Shown piece after piece: positions 1 through 7,312 of a stretch of DNA of 17,416 nucleotides. Below the pieces are notes generated by a model. The model was not told the DNA's origin and ran no database searches. It was given only the letters and a program-made list of their open reading frames with translations. Positions within the stretch are counted from its first letter, which is position 1. The number at the start of each line of letters is the position of its first letter. Source of the DNA: an uncultured Pseudomonadota bacterium (GTDB taxonomy: Bacteria; SAR324; NAC60-12); NCBI GenBank assembly GCA_913052275.1, contig CAJXDX010000021.1:1-17416 (forward strand). Direction: 5' to 3'. The position numbers were made by a program, and so were the translations under genes.

Positions 1-881
1 CATGCCTGCGCTTCAAGAGGTGTGATGCCAAAATCATCTTCTCCAGGAAACACCAGGGCTCTAGCCTGCTGATATAATTCTAACAGTTTTTTGTTTGAGA
101 GTGTGCCATGAAATTCAATGTTTTCTTCTGCAATAGACCTGCAGTATGCTTCATCCTGTCCTCTTCCGGCAATTTTAAGGGGGAGTTTGAGCTGATTAAA
201 TGCTTTCACAGCCAAATCAACCCTTTTGTTGGGAGCAAAGGCACCAACCATCAGGTAAAAACTGTCTTTTGCTCCGCCAGGTCTGAAGAATGATAAATCA
301 ACAGGAGGATGAATAACCTGTGATTCACGGTTATAATAATCACGAATTTTTCTGCGGATGTTCTGACTGTTGCATATGAAAGTGTCAACCCTTTTTGATG
401 TTTTACTATCCCAGCGCTGTAAATATGAGCGTGTAGCTTCCGCACCAATCCTTACCAGCATTGAGGTTCGAGGCTGTCTGAAGTATGTGTCAAACTGATC
501 CCATACATAACGCATTGGAGAATGTACGTATGAAATATGATAGACAGAGTCATCATGTTTCACACCTTTAGCAACGCAATGGCTGGAACTTACTATTAGA
601 TCATAACCATTTAAATTAAACTGCTCTATTGCCAAAGGGAAAAGCGGGAGGTAATGCCTGTATTTTTTTAAACCAAAAGGCATGTGCTGTATGAAGGAGG
701 TGCTGATCTTCATTGACTCAATTATCTTGGAAAGCTTCCCTTTCTCGTGAATTAAAGTGTATAGATCTGCATCCGGAAACAGTTCACAGAGTACCTCAAG
801 ACACTTTTCCCCACCACGCATTCCATTCAGCCAATCGTGCACCAGTGCGACTTTACTTCCCTCCAGTGATGCTATTGTCAC
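1..881 (-). CDS. GT4-family (WbaZ-like) glycosyltransferase, C-terminus cut by window edge
   Basis: This is a retaining GT-B glycosyltransferase, probably moving a sugar (mannose in the WbaZ relatives) from a nucleotide donor to a surface polysaccharide such as O-antigen. The frame is open for 293 codons to the window edge. Residues 11-26 read VALVHDWLNGMRGGEK, the N-terminal Rossmann start with the RGGEK signature of WbaZ-like GT4 enzymes. Near residues 279-293, PGEDDFGITPLEAQ is the C-terminal donor-binding motif. The first glutamate of the usual E-x7-E is aspartate (D282) here, with E290 as the second. The GTG start shares one base with the stop codon of the HAD gene. A GAGGAG ribosome-binding site lies five bases upstream, so the two genes are almost certainly co-translated. 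Family assignment is firm; the sugar specificity is inference. Confidence 0.88.
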   Translation of the reverse strand, partial: MTIASLEGSKVALVHDWLNGMRGGEKCLEVLCELFPDADLYTLIHEKGKLSKIIESMKISTSFIQHMPFGLKKYRHYLPLFPLAIEQFNLNGYDLIVSSSHCVAKGVKHDDSVYHISYVHSPMRYVWDQFDTYFRQPRTSMLVRIGAEATRSYLQRWDSKTSKRVDTFICNSQNIRRKIRDYYNRESQVIHPPVDLSFFRPGGAKDSFYLMVGAFAPNKRVDLAVKAFNQLKLPLKIAGRGQDEAYCRSIAEENIEFHGTLSNKKLLELYQQARALVFPGEDDFGITPLEAQA

Positions 882-1567
882 TACATCTCCTCAATCAGCC
901 CAGGTAGCAAACCGATATGTTTTAATTGTTTAAAGTTTTTCGGATCAATATATGGATGTTTTTGTTCATGATCCCAGGTGGTATAGTAAGGTATGTGCAC
1001 AGCGTGTCCCCCAATCTGCACAACAGGTACAATGTCTGAGCGCATTGAATTTCCTATCATCATGAAACGTGAAGCAGCAATATCATGACGAGACAAGATT
1101 TTTTCATATGTCTCAGAATTTTTGTCGCTCACTATTTCCACACCTGTAAAATAGTCTGCTAATCCTGAACGGGCAATTTTTGTTTCCTGGTCAATCAGGT
1201 CCCCCTTTGTGATAAGCAGCAGGCGATATTTTTTTGACAGCTCATCAATTACTTCCTGTACATCAGGCAGTAGCTCAATGGGCGCAGCTAACATTTCTCT
1301 GCCGAAATCAAGTATCTGCTGAATTTCATTCCCCTGTATTTCACCATCAGTGAGTTCAATAGATGTTTCAATCATGGAGAGAATGAAACCTTTAATTCCG
1401 TATCCAAAGATTTTGAGGTTTTTTATCTGAGTTGAAGATAAAGTTTGATCAACCACTTCCGGACCATGTGAGGAAAGCATTTCACGGAACTTTTCCTGAG
1501 TCATGGTGAAAATAGACTCATTATGCCAAAGGGTATCATCGGCATCAAAGCCAATTACATCAAACAT
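881..1567 (-). CDS. HAD-superfamily phosphatase-like hydrolase
   Basis: This 228-residue protein is a cytoplasmic haloacid dehalogenase-fold hydrolase, most likely a phosphatase of the COG1011 type; the substrate is unknown. Motif I is FDADDT with the nucleophile and acid aspartates D8 and D10. Motif II is T120 in LLITKGD, motif III is probably K149 in SDKNSETY, and motif IV is GNSMRSD with D178. The stretch between motifs I and II (about residues 15-95) is helical, as expected for a C1 cap. Length is normal for the family and the ATG start sits directly before motif I. The stop overlaps the GTG of the glycosyltransferase by one base. This suggests a role linked to sugar-phosphate or surface-polysaccharide metabolism, but only by context. 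Confidence 0.85.
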   Translation of the reverse strand: MFDVIGFDADDTLWHNESIFTMTQEKFREMLSSHGPEVVDQTLSSTQIKNLKIFGYGIKGFILSMIETSIELTDGEIQGNEIQQILDFGREMLAAPIELLPDVQEVIDELSKKYRLLLITKGDLIDQETKIARSGLADYFTGVEIVSDKNSETYEKILSRHDIAASRFMMIGNSMRSDIVPVVQIGGHAVHIPYYTTWDHEQKHPYIDPKNFKQLKHIGLLPGLIEEM

Positions 1568-1696
1568 TCTTAAGTTTGCTGTAAAAAGAGGAGTAAGTTA
1601 AAACTGGGGAGAAAAAAGTATGCGGGAAGCCAAATTCCTAAGCAAGCGGAAATCCAGCGGGTATGTAATTAGTTACAATTTATTGGAGGTAATTGT

Positions 1697-1721
1697 GGGT
1701 GAGATTCGCAAAATCTCACCC
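1697..1721 (-). terminator. Perfect 10-bp inverted repeat after the 62-residue gene
   Basis: GGGTGAGATT and AATCTCACCC form a perfect ten-base-pair stem with a five-base loop. The stem begins eight bases after the TAA of the small gene to its right. No T-run follows on the leftward strand, so a classical Rho-independent terminator is not shown. It could be a Rho-dependent or RNA-processing/stability hairpin. On the rightward strand it is followed only by CTTTC. Confidence 0.5.
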
Positions 1722-1729
1722 TTTCAGCT

Positions 1730-1918
1730 TTACGGAGTCTGGCACTGGCGCTCCTCCATTAACAATTCGTTGTAGGAATCACGCATAACGTTGATCGTAA
1801 TCACGTCCTTCAGAGTTTTCGCCGATGACTCTAACATGTCCAGTCCAACACCAATTGAAATGTCCTGCCGAGTCAGATCTTCCAGCTGTAAAACTATATG
1901 CTTAAGAGAAGAATTCAT
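1730..1918 (-). CDS. Small hypothetical protein (62 aa)
   Basis: I do not recognise this protein. It is 62 residues, soluble, mostly helical in character, without cysteine pairs or a signal peptide, and ends in EERQCQTP. The case for a real gene is contextual. An AAGGAGG ribosome-binding site stands just upstream of the ATG, the strongest in this window. The gene lies in the same direction as ribH (106 bases upstream) and the HAD gene, and a perfect stem-loop follows its stop codon within eight bases. The position after ribH is often held by nusB, but this is far too short and shows no NusB features. A chance open frame remains possible. Confidence 0.55.
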   Translation of the reverse strand: MNSSLKHIVLQLEDLTRQDISIGVGLDMLESSAKTLKDVITINVMRDSYNELLMEERQCQTP

Positions 1919-2024
1919 CTTCCTCCTTACGGCTAAATTAACCGGAATTTTCCACAGAATCCAAGAAATCTTGTCGGTATTCTTTATTCCGGCATACCGT
2001 AAAGCGATGCAGTTACTGTGCCTG

Positions 2025-2486
2025 CTATATTTGCTTTATCAGACGTGCCATTTCAATCGCGCATTCAGTTGCGTAACGACCCTGGTTCCCAGCTTTAGAA
2101 CCGGAACGCTCAATTGCCTGTTCAAGTGTGTCTGTAGTTAGAAGACCAAAGCTGACAGGAACTCCGGTTTCCAGGGAGGCAGAAGCTATACCGCTTGACG
2201 CATTTGCACATACATAATCGTAATGTGATGTCTCTCCGCGAATAACAGTTCCCAGGCAGACGATAGCATCAAATTTCCCGCTCTCAGCCAGTTTTTTGGC
2301 AGCTAAGGGAAGTTCGAAGGCACCCGGAACTCGTAAAACTGTGACCTCTTCCTTATTTCCGCCATGCCTTGCAAGTGAATCCAAGGCGCCTTCCAGCAGG
2401 CGCTCGCAGACAAACTCATTAAATCTGGATACCACAAAGGCAATTTTCAGATCTGTGGCTATTAAATCACCTTCTATTTGAATCAT
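2025..2486 (-). CDS. ribH: 6,7-dimethyl-8-ribityllumazine synthase
   Basis: Lumazine synthase condenses 5-amino-6-ribitylamino-uracil with 3,4-dihydroxy-2-butanone 4-phosphate, the penultimate step of riboflavin synthesis. At 153 residues it has the normal length. Visible signatures are VVSRFNEFV (residues 18-26, substrate pocket), VPGAFELP (53-60), GTVIRGETSHYDYV (79-92) containing the catalytic histidine H88, and the phosphate-binding end ERSGSKAGNQG (126-136). The enzyme normally forms pentamers or 60-subunit shells. No other rib gene is adjacent, so ribH is separated here from ribA, ribD and ribE. It lies 45 bases downstream of the DUF971 gene in the same direction and is probably co-transcribed with it. 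I saw no FMN riboswitch upstream. The ATG has only a weak ribosome-binding site. Confidence 0.97.
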   Translation of the reverse strand: MIQIEGDLIATDLKIAFVVSRFNEFVCERLLEGALDSLARHGGNKEEVTVLRVPGAFELPLAAKKLAESGKFDAIVCLGTVIRGETSHYDYVCANASSGIASASLETGVPVSFGLLTTDTLEQAIERSGSKAGNQGRYATECAIEMARLIKQI

Positions 2487-2531
2487 GCTTACCCGGATTG
2501 TTTGTAATGATATGTATCCTGAGAGGAGAAA

Positions 2532-2840
2532 CTATTGAGAATTATTAAAAGCTCGAAGCATCTTATAATGAAAAATACCTGTATCGTGGGAATCACTCCA
2601 GTATACACGCAGGGCATAGTTCCCAACGTATTCACTTCTCAAAGGCCGAATATCTTTGGGGATAGTTTTTTGATCCAATTTCTTTACTCCACTGAATTCA
2701 TCTATGCAAGTTGCGCAGGGGCAGGAGTCACGAAGATCAAAATAACTAATGTGACTCTCCTTCCCATCCTGCCAGAGAATGTACATTTCATCGCCCATAA
2801 GAATTTTTTCTGGTTTGGCTTTTTTCTTCACTTTAAGCAT
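2532..2840 (-). CDS. DUF971 / GBBH-like N-terminal domain protein
   Basis: This stand-alone 102-residue protein matches the small zinc-site domain found at the N-terminus of gamma-butyrobetaine hydroxylase. Bacteria often encode it alone as DUF971. The sequence shows the cysteine cluster DSCPCATCIDE with C40, C42 and C45, and the later WSDSHDTGI segment with H85; together these make the expected three-Cys, one-His metal site. No 2-oxoglutarate oxygenase domain follows, so it is not a hydroxylase by itself. In other bacteria the domain sometimes sits next to or is fused to Mrp-type iron-sulfur carriers, but no such gene is here. It is the first gene of the leftward run. No ribosome-binding site precedes the ATG. 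Confidence 0.85.
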   Translation of the reverse strand: MLKVKKKAKPEKILMGDEMYILWQDGKESHISYFDLRDSCPCATCIDEFSGVKKLDQKTIPKDIRPLRSEYVGNYALRVYWSDSHDTGIFHYKMLRAFNNSQ

Positions 2841-3269
2841 AATGGGCGGCCTGAATCTGAAATGTGGTTTCTATATTTGAAGAATTTTTTTATAATAATT
2901 ACAGGACAATCTACATTATTTTACGCTACAACTCAAGCGTTTGTTAGAGCAGTTTTGATTGCTTTTAGGAACAATAACATGCAACCCGGTTTTGAAATAA
3001 AAAATGATAATTGCCAGGGCAGGCGGATTCTGGCATAAAGGAAAGACTGAAAAACTCCGGAAGATAAGAAATTATAACTTGTCACAATCAACAATGCACT
3101 GGAAGAAAGTAAGTAGTAACAAGTCTGTTTAATTTAACAGTGTTTTCCGGCAGGGTCTAAGTGATTAGGATCAAAGCAGCATTAACAAAGATGCAATTTA
3201 AGTCAACTTTTCCAGAGTAATTGTGGGAAAGAAATAAATTCCTTCCTCAGCAGTTTATATTTACTTTCA
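2841..3269. other. 429-base divergent intergenic region, ribH side / tmk side
   Basis: This gap separates the leftward DUF971-ribH run from rightward tmk. I see one weak candidate leftward promoter (2908-2936) and a TATATT hexamer 10-15 bases before the tmk start without a matching -35 element. There is no tRNA, no strong hairpin and no convincing gene. A rightward open frame covering 2535-3038 exists but lies mostly antisense to the DUF971 gene. Confidence 0.5.
2908..2936 (-). promoter_or_regulatory. Candidate sigma-70 promoter for the DUF971-ribH run
   Basis: On the leftward strand TTGAGT (2936-2931) and TAGATT (2913-2908) are separated by exactly 17 bases. Each matches four of six consensus bases. 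The site lies about 70 bases before the DUF971 start. In AT-rich DNA such a match can arise by chance. Confidence 0.33.
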
Positions 3270-3914
3270 ATGCAATCCGGAAAACTAATCACATTTGAGG
3301 GACTTGACGGCTGCGGAAAGAGTACCCAGCTGGAAAAGGCTAAAAAATGGCTGACCCTGCAAGGCTGCAAAGTACTTAAGACACAGCAGCCGGGAGGCAC
3401 AAGAATAGGCAAGCAAATCCGGAATATTCTTCTTAATCCGGAACACAAAGAACTTCATCCGGAAAGTGAATTACTGCTTTATTTATCAGACAGGATTCAG
3501 CATCTTACAGAAACAATCCTTCCTGCTAAAGCTGAAGGGAAAATTGTATTGTGCGACCGCTTTCATGATTCAACTGTAGCCTACCAGGGGTATGGCCGGG
3601 GCTTGAATTTAAAGAGTATTAAGTCTATTATTACATACAGTATCAAACCATATACTCCTGATTTAACTTTTCTTCTGACAATTTCACCGTCAACTGTTGT
3701 TGATCGACTGGATCAACGAAAAGAACAGTCAGCAAAAGATCGTCTTGACATAGAGTCATGCAATTTTTTTGAGCGCGCGGCCAAAGGGTATCAGGAATTG
3801 GCCTCTGCTGATCCTGCACGTTTTGTCTGCCTCAACGGAGAGCAGGAAATTGAGGTAATCCATCAACAAATCATTTCTGTACTGCAAGATCGTTTCAAGA
3901 TAGGTTTGAAGTAA
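3270..3914 (+). CDS. tmk: Thymidylate kinase
   Basis: TMP kinase phosphorylates dTMP to dTDP using ATP, an essential cytoplasmic step of dTTP synthesis. The 214-residue length is typical. The P-loop is GLDGCGKST at residues 11-19, directly after the FE of the first strand. The DRFHDSTVAYQGYGRG segment (residues 96-111) is the family's DR(F/Y) signature with the substrate-binding residues. The LID region (about 146-161, RLDQRK...DRLDIE) carries R146, R150 and R158. The ATG places the P-loop at the expected distance from the N-terminus. No Shine-Dalgarno sequence is seen. tmk is often followed by holB, but here the next gene is an unrelated arrestin-like protein 138 bases downstream. Confidence 0.96.
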   Translation: MQSGKLITFEGLDGCGKSTQLEKAKKWLTLQGCKVLKTQQPGGTRIGKQIRNILLNPEHKELHPESELLLYLSDRIQHLTETILPAKAEGKIVLCDRFHDSTVAYQGYGRGLNLKSIKSIITYSIKPYTPDLTFLLTISPSTVVDRLDQRKEQSAKDRLDIESCNFFERAAKGYQELASADPARFVCLNGEQEIEVIHQQIISVLQDRFKIGLK

Positions 3915-4052
3915 AAAAGGTTAATAAACTTATCTTTACCGTCAGATAAAATAGACAGGATTTTATGCAGTCGTGGGACTATAGAAATAATAGAATATTT
4001 CGCATATTCACACAGATAAACCAAGCATCAGGAGCGTATTAATAAGTATTTT

Positions 4053-4811
4053 ATGAGAAGCACTTTTTTCCAGCAGCCCTTGCAGCACCAAATAGAAATT
4101 GATGGAGAGAATTGGAATCAGGGGGAAGAAATAAAAGGGAAGCTTACAATACGCAATATGAGCAGTGAAACAGTTGTTGTAAATACATCACAGGTAATCC
4201 TTGCATACGGATTGAAAAAATCCATTAAAGAAGGCAATGAGTCACCATGGGAAGTACTTGAAAAACAGGTAATGACACAGAATATCTCCCTGCCTGCAGG
4301 TGGCGAACAATCATTCGAGTGGATTTTTCAATTGGCAACAGACTGTCCAATTACAGATAAACATGGCGGATTGTATTTGCTTTTTGGCGGAGAAGATACT
4401 CTCTCTGTAGGTGGCAAGCTTGACGTGCCGGTTAACCTGCATCCAATCCTGCAGAATTTTCTGCAGACGTTTACCACACAATTTTTTTTCCTGGAAAAAT
4501 ATCAGAAACGAAAATCAGAATGGACTGAGGTCAAACTTGTACCGCCGGAATCAAAGGAATATCCAAATCTGGACTTTGTCCGCTGTTTACTCAGAATATC
4601 TCAAGAGCATCTTGAAGCGCATTATCTTTTCAAAATGAGAGGACTGGGACGCTCAGGTGAAAAAATGACAGTAACTAAAAAGAATCGTGAGCTTAAGCAG
4701 AAAATACCGCCGGAAAACTATTTGCAGCCAGGGGGGTTCCCTAATCGAGCATGTTTTCGCGAAAATATTAATGAGGCTCTGAACATCGCACGTCCTGATG
4801 TGATTTTTTGA
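4053..4811 (+). CDS. Arrestin-like / Spo0M-like beta-sandwich protein
   Basis: This 252-residue protein has no signal peptide or membrane segment. Residues 13-35 (from QIEIDGENWNQGEEIKG onward) resemble the first strands of arrestin-like and Spo0M proteins, where a YxPGExIxG-type turn precedes a strand. The remainder alternates short strands with polar loops. It also contains segments such as LPAGGEQSFEWIFQL (about 80-94) that look like the edge strands of the same fold. The C-terminal third (ENYLQPGGFPNRACFRENI) is not recognised. Spo0M controls sporulation entry in Bacillus, but homologues are widespread in non-sporulating bacteria, so no sporulation role is implied. It follows tmk in the same direction and converges on the gltBD operon. 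The assignment rests on pattern similarity only. Confidence 0.55.
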   Translation: MRSTFFQQPLQHQIEIDGENWNQGEEIKGKLTIRNMSSETVVVNTSQVILAYGLKKSIKEGNESPWEVLEKQVMTQNISLPAGGEQSFEWIFQLATDCPITDKHGGLYLLFGGEDTLSVGGKLDVPVNLHPILQNFLQTFTTQFFFLEKYQKRKSEWTEVKLVPPESKEYPNLDFVRCLLRISQEHLEAHYLFKMRGLGRSGEKMTVTKKNRELKQKIPPENYLQPGGFPNRACFRENINEALNIARPDVIF

Positions 4812-4924
4812 CCTTTGGCTGAAATTTGATCCGTCTTCAACTTCACAAAATAACCTGCCCATTTGTTACAGCTTTTTTCTTCATTTAAATAACTGCGCGG
4901 AAGTTTTTAACAGTTAAATTCATA

Positions 4925-5740
4925 TCAGCGGACATAATTCTGATCCAGTACAAACTCAATATTTTTCGCTCCTAAAGCAATTAATTTTTTTGATCGGCCA
5001 ATTATTTCACCGGGGACAGATTGAAATGGCTGATTGTTTTTATCTGTCAGAATTCTGAGAGAAAGTTTCCCACTAAAAGGCTGGTTCCCCAAAGCGTTGG
5101 ACTGACCTATACTGAATTTTTGTGGAAGTTTGAAATTGTCCAGTATTTTCACTGCAACGGGTCTGCCTTTTTCAGGATCGAAAAGCATGATAACCAGTTT
5201 ATCTTCGGGGCTGACCAGGTTCGATAATCTTGGTGATGCTTTTACAATTCCACTTATGCTGTTTTCCGGAGAATCTGTTTCACGGGACATCAGCTCTTCG
5301 GGGAAACTTTTAAAGGGACGGTCCAGATAATATTTAAATCCTTCTGTTCCCAGAGGGATCTGCTGTGTGAGAGGTCCTATTATTTCTCCAACCGATGGGC
5401 GATTTGGGTTCCCGTCTTTATCTGTGAGAACAAGCATCCTGTACATACCACTGAGCTTGCGGTCTGTGTCTGACTGGCCAATACTAAAAGTTACCGGAGG
5501 TAAAAAAGGATTGAGAATTCTAGAGGCTGCCAGTTCAAGTGTGACTGGATCAAAAAGTAAAACATGAGCATTATCAGTTTTTACTATTCCACCACCGACA
5601 CCTGGAGCTGTGAGGATAACTCCGCTGATGCTGTGTTCAAGTTTAGCAGTATTACGGGTTATTTCGTTCCACAGTGCGTAAGTCGTTAAACCAACAAAAC
5701 AAAGCAGGGCTGACCAGAAAATCAGTTTGTTTTTACTCAC
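4925..5740 (-). CDS. Membrane-anchored protein with two tandem CcmH/CycH-type Ig-like domains
   Basis: The 271-residue protein starts with a short basic stretch and a hydrophobic anchor (about residues 6-24), then two copies of one domain at about 38-143 and 162-268. Both copies follow the order ISG(V/I)...(L/I)MLFDP or LLFDP...(A/V)..RIL or KIL...FSIGQS...(L/I)LTDK(D/N)...GEIIG. This order matches the C-terminal Ig-like domain of CcmH/CycH (CcmI) cytochrome c maturation proteins, known for ISGxV...PL.V.R...LP..F.L.DS. There is no TPR, no haem-binding CXXCH and no CcmH redox pair. The protein probably faces the periplasm. It begins with GTG 29 bases after the gltD stop, without a clear ribosome-binding site, and is likely the last gene of the gltBD operon. 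Its function is unknown. The start could only be this GTG, as no other start codon lies upstream in frame. Confidence 0.8.
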   Translation of the reverse strand: MSKNKLIFWSALLCFVGLTTYALWNEITRNTAKLEHSISGVILTAPGVGGGIVKTDNAHVLLFDPVTLELAASRILNPFLPPVTFSIGQSDTDRKLSGMYRMLVLTDKDGNPNRPSVGEIIGPLTQQIPLGTEGFKYYLDRPFKSFPEELMSRETDSPENSISGIVKASPRLSNLVSPEDKLVIMLFDPEKGRPVAVKILDNFKLPQKFSIGQSNALGNQPFSGKLSLRILTDKNNQPFQSVPGEIIGRSKKLIALGAKNIEFVLDQNYVR

Positions 5741-5769
5741 AGTATGGCAAGTATGTATTTGAAAGCTTG

Positions 5770-7287
5770 TTAAACCAATACTTCAGCCTGAGGTGTGGAT
5801 GGAAGCATAGAATTTCCCATTAAATATGCATCAATACAGCGAGCAGCTTCCCTTCCTTCCCAGATTGCCCAGACAACCAGAGAAGCGCCCCGATTAGCAT
5901 CACCTGCTACGAACACTCCTTCCCTGCTTGTCATGAAATTCTCATCAGAACGAATGGAATAAACAGGCTGGGCGTTTCTAAGCATTTTTTTCACTTCAGC
6001 AGGCTTACTGGATTTTTCTGTACCAATAACACTTAACTCAACCCCAAGTCCTTCCAGCAGTCCTTCAACAGTTGGTCCTAAAAAACCCATCGCCAGCAAT
6101 ACAATGTCTGCAGACACAGTAAATTCAGAACCTTCAACACGCTTCATAGTCATTCTTCCATTCTTCCTTTCCCATTCCACATTTACTCCCTGTAAAGCCT
6201 TAACACTTCCTGCACCGTCGTCTATGATGGTCTCTGTTAATATGTTTGCCCTGCAGTCCGGATTCGCTTCTTCATGCACCGGAGTAGGCCTGGGTTCCAT
6301 GTTGACCAGCTCAAACTGGCGTACATTCGGTTTTGCGCCTTGTCTATTAATATTTCCCAGACAATCTGCAGCAGTAAACCCGCCTCCAAGAATTATTACC
6401 AATTTGTTTCCGGAATCAATTTTTTCTTCTTCCGGAATGAAGTCTCCGGCAACGTCTCGGTTACACTGCGGGAGAAAATCCATAGCATAATGCACACCAT
6501 TTAAATCATGCCCTTCAGCAGTAAGCTTTCTTGCGTTTTGTGCACCGATTGTCAGCAAGACAGCGTCAAAACTTTTCTGGAGTTCTTTGACAGATAAATC
6601 GATGCCAACATTTACACCGGTACGAAACTCAACACCTTCTTGCCGGAGTTGTTCCACTCGTCGTGATACAATTTTTTTTTCCAGCTTAAAATCCGGTATC
6701 CCGTAGACAAGTAATCCGCCTATTCTGTCATCTTTTTCAAAAACAGTTACAGCATGACCTGACCTGCGTAACTGCTGAGCTGCAGCAAGTCCAGCTGGAC
6801 CGGAACCAATAATGGCGACACGCTTATCAGTCAGCTCACTAGGAGGCTGAGCTTTTATCCAGCCTTCAGTCCATCCTCTTTCCGATATGTGTTTTTCGAT
6901 TTCTTCAATAGTAACAGCATTAACTTTTCTGAGTTTTTCATCGGAGTCCAACGTATAGTGTTCAGTCAGTACACAACTGTCTTCACATGGAGCGGGACAA
7001 ATACGTCCTGTGAATTCAGGAAAATTGTTGGTGCTGTGCAAAGAGGCAAGTGCTTCTTTCCAGTGCCCTCGGTAAACAAGATCGTTCCAGTCCGGAATCA
7101 TGTTGCCCAACGGACAACCCATGTGGCAAAACGGAACTCCGCAGTCCATGCAACGGGCTGCCTGTTGCTGCAGATCCTTGTCTGAGAAAAAAGTGTCGTA
7201 CTCCTGATAATCAAGTACTCTTTCTTCCACAGGACGAAGTGGTGGGCTTTCTTTTTTAAATTCTAAAAAACCGGTATCATTCCCCAT
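5770..7287 (-). CDS. gltD: Glutamate synthase (NADPH) small subunit
   Basis: The beta subunit passes electrons from NADPH via FAD and iron-sulfur centres to the large subunit. The 505-residue protein opens with the cysteine clusters CMDCGVPFCHMGC (C46, C49, C54, C58) and CPAPCEDSC (C97, C101, C105), which bind 4Fe-4S centres. The FAD Rossmann motif GSGPAG is at 161-166, the NADPH motif GGGFTAAD at 301-308, and GDANRGASLVVWAI near the C-terminus is the second FAD contact. At position 304 phenylalanine stands where most relatives have aspartate or asparagine (GGGDT). The gene follows gltB after 25 bases, so the two subunits are co-transcribed. The ATG has no clear ribosome-binding site. Confidence 0.97.
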   Translation of the reverse strand: MGNDTGFLEFKKESPPLRPVEERVLDYQEYDTFFSDKDLQQQAARCMDCGVPFCHMGCPLGNMIPDWNDLVYRGHWKEALASLHSTNNFPEFTGRICPAPCEDSCVLTEHYTLDSDEKLRKVNAVTIEEIEKHISERGWTEGWIKAQPPSELTDKRVAIIGSGPAGLAAAQQLRRSGHAVTVFEKDDRIGGLLVYGIPDFKLEKKIVSRRVEQLRQEGVEFRTGVNVGIDLSVKELQKSFDAVLLTIGAQNARKLTAEGHDLNGVHYAMDFLPQCNRDVAGDFIPEEEKIDSGNKLVIILGGGFTAADCLGNINRQGAKPNVRQFELVNMEPRPTPVHEEANPDCRANILTETIIDDGAGSVKALQGVNVEWERKNGRMTMKRVEGSEFTVSADIVLLAMGFLGPTVEGLLEGLGVELSVIGTEKSSKPAEVKKMLRNAQPVYSIRSDENFMTSREGVFVAGDANRGASLVVWAIWEGREAARCIDAYLMGNSMLPSTPQAEVLV

Positions 7288-7312
7288 TTAATATATTGAA
7301 AAAAAGGTATTA

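Noticed and set aside
1791..2141. Rightward 116-residue open frame over the small gene and ribH 3' end
   Set aside because: Antisense to ribH and the small gene; no ribosome-binding site or family resemblance.
2487..2900. FMN riboswitch upstream of ribH or the DUF971 gene
   Set aside because: None of the conserved RFN-element segments are present.
2535..3038. Rightward 167-residue open frame
   Set aside because: Mostly antisense to the DUF971 gene, with low-complexity hydrophobic composition and no recognisable domain.
3930..3960. TTATCT...AGATAA repeat after tmk as a terminator
   Set aside because: The six-base AT-rich stem has no following T-run, so it is not convincing.
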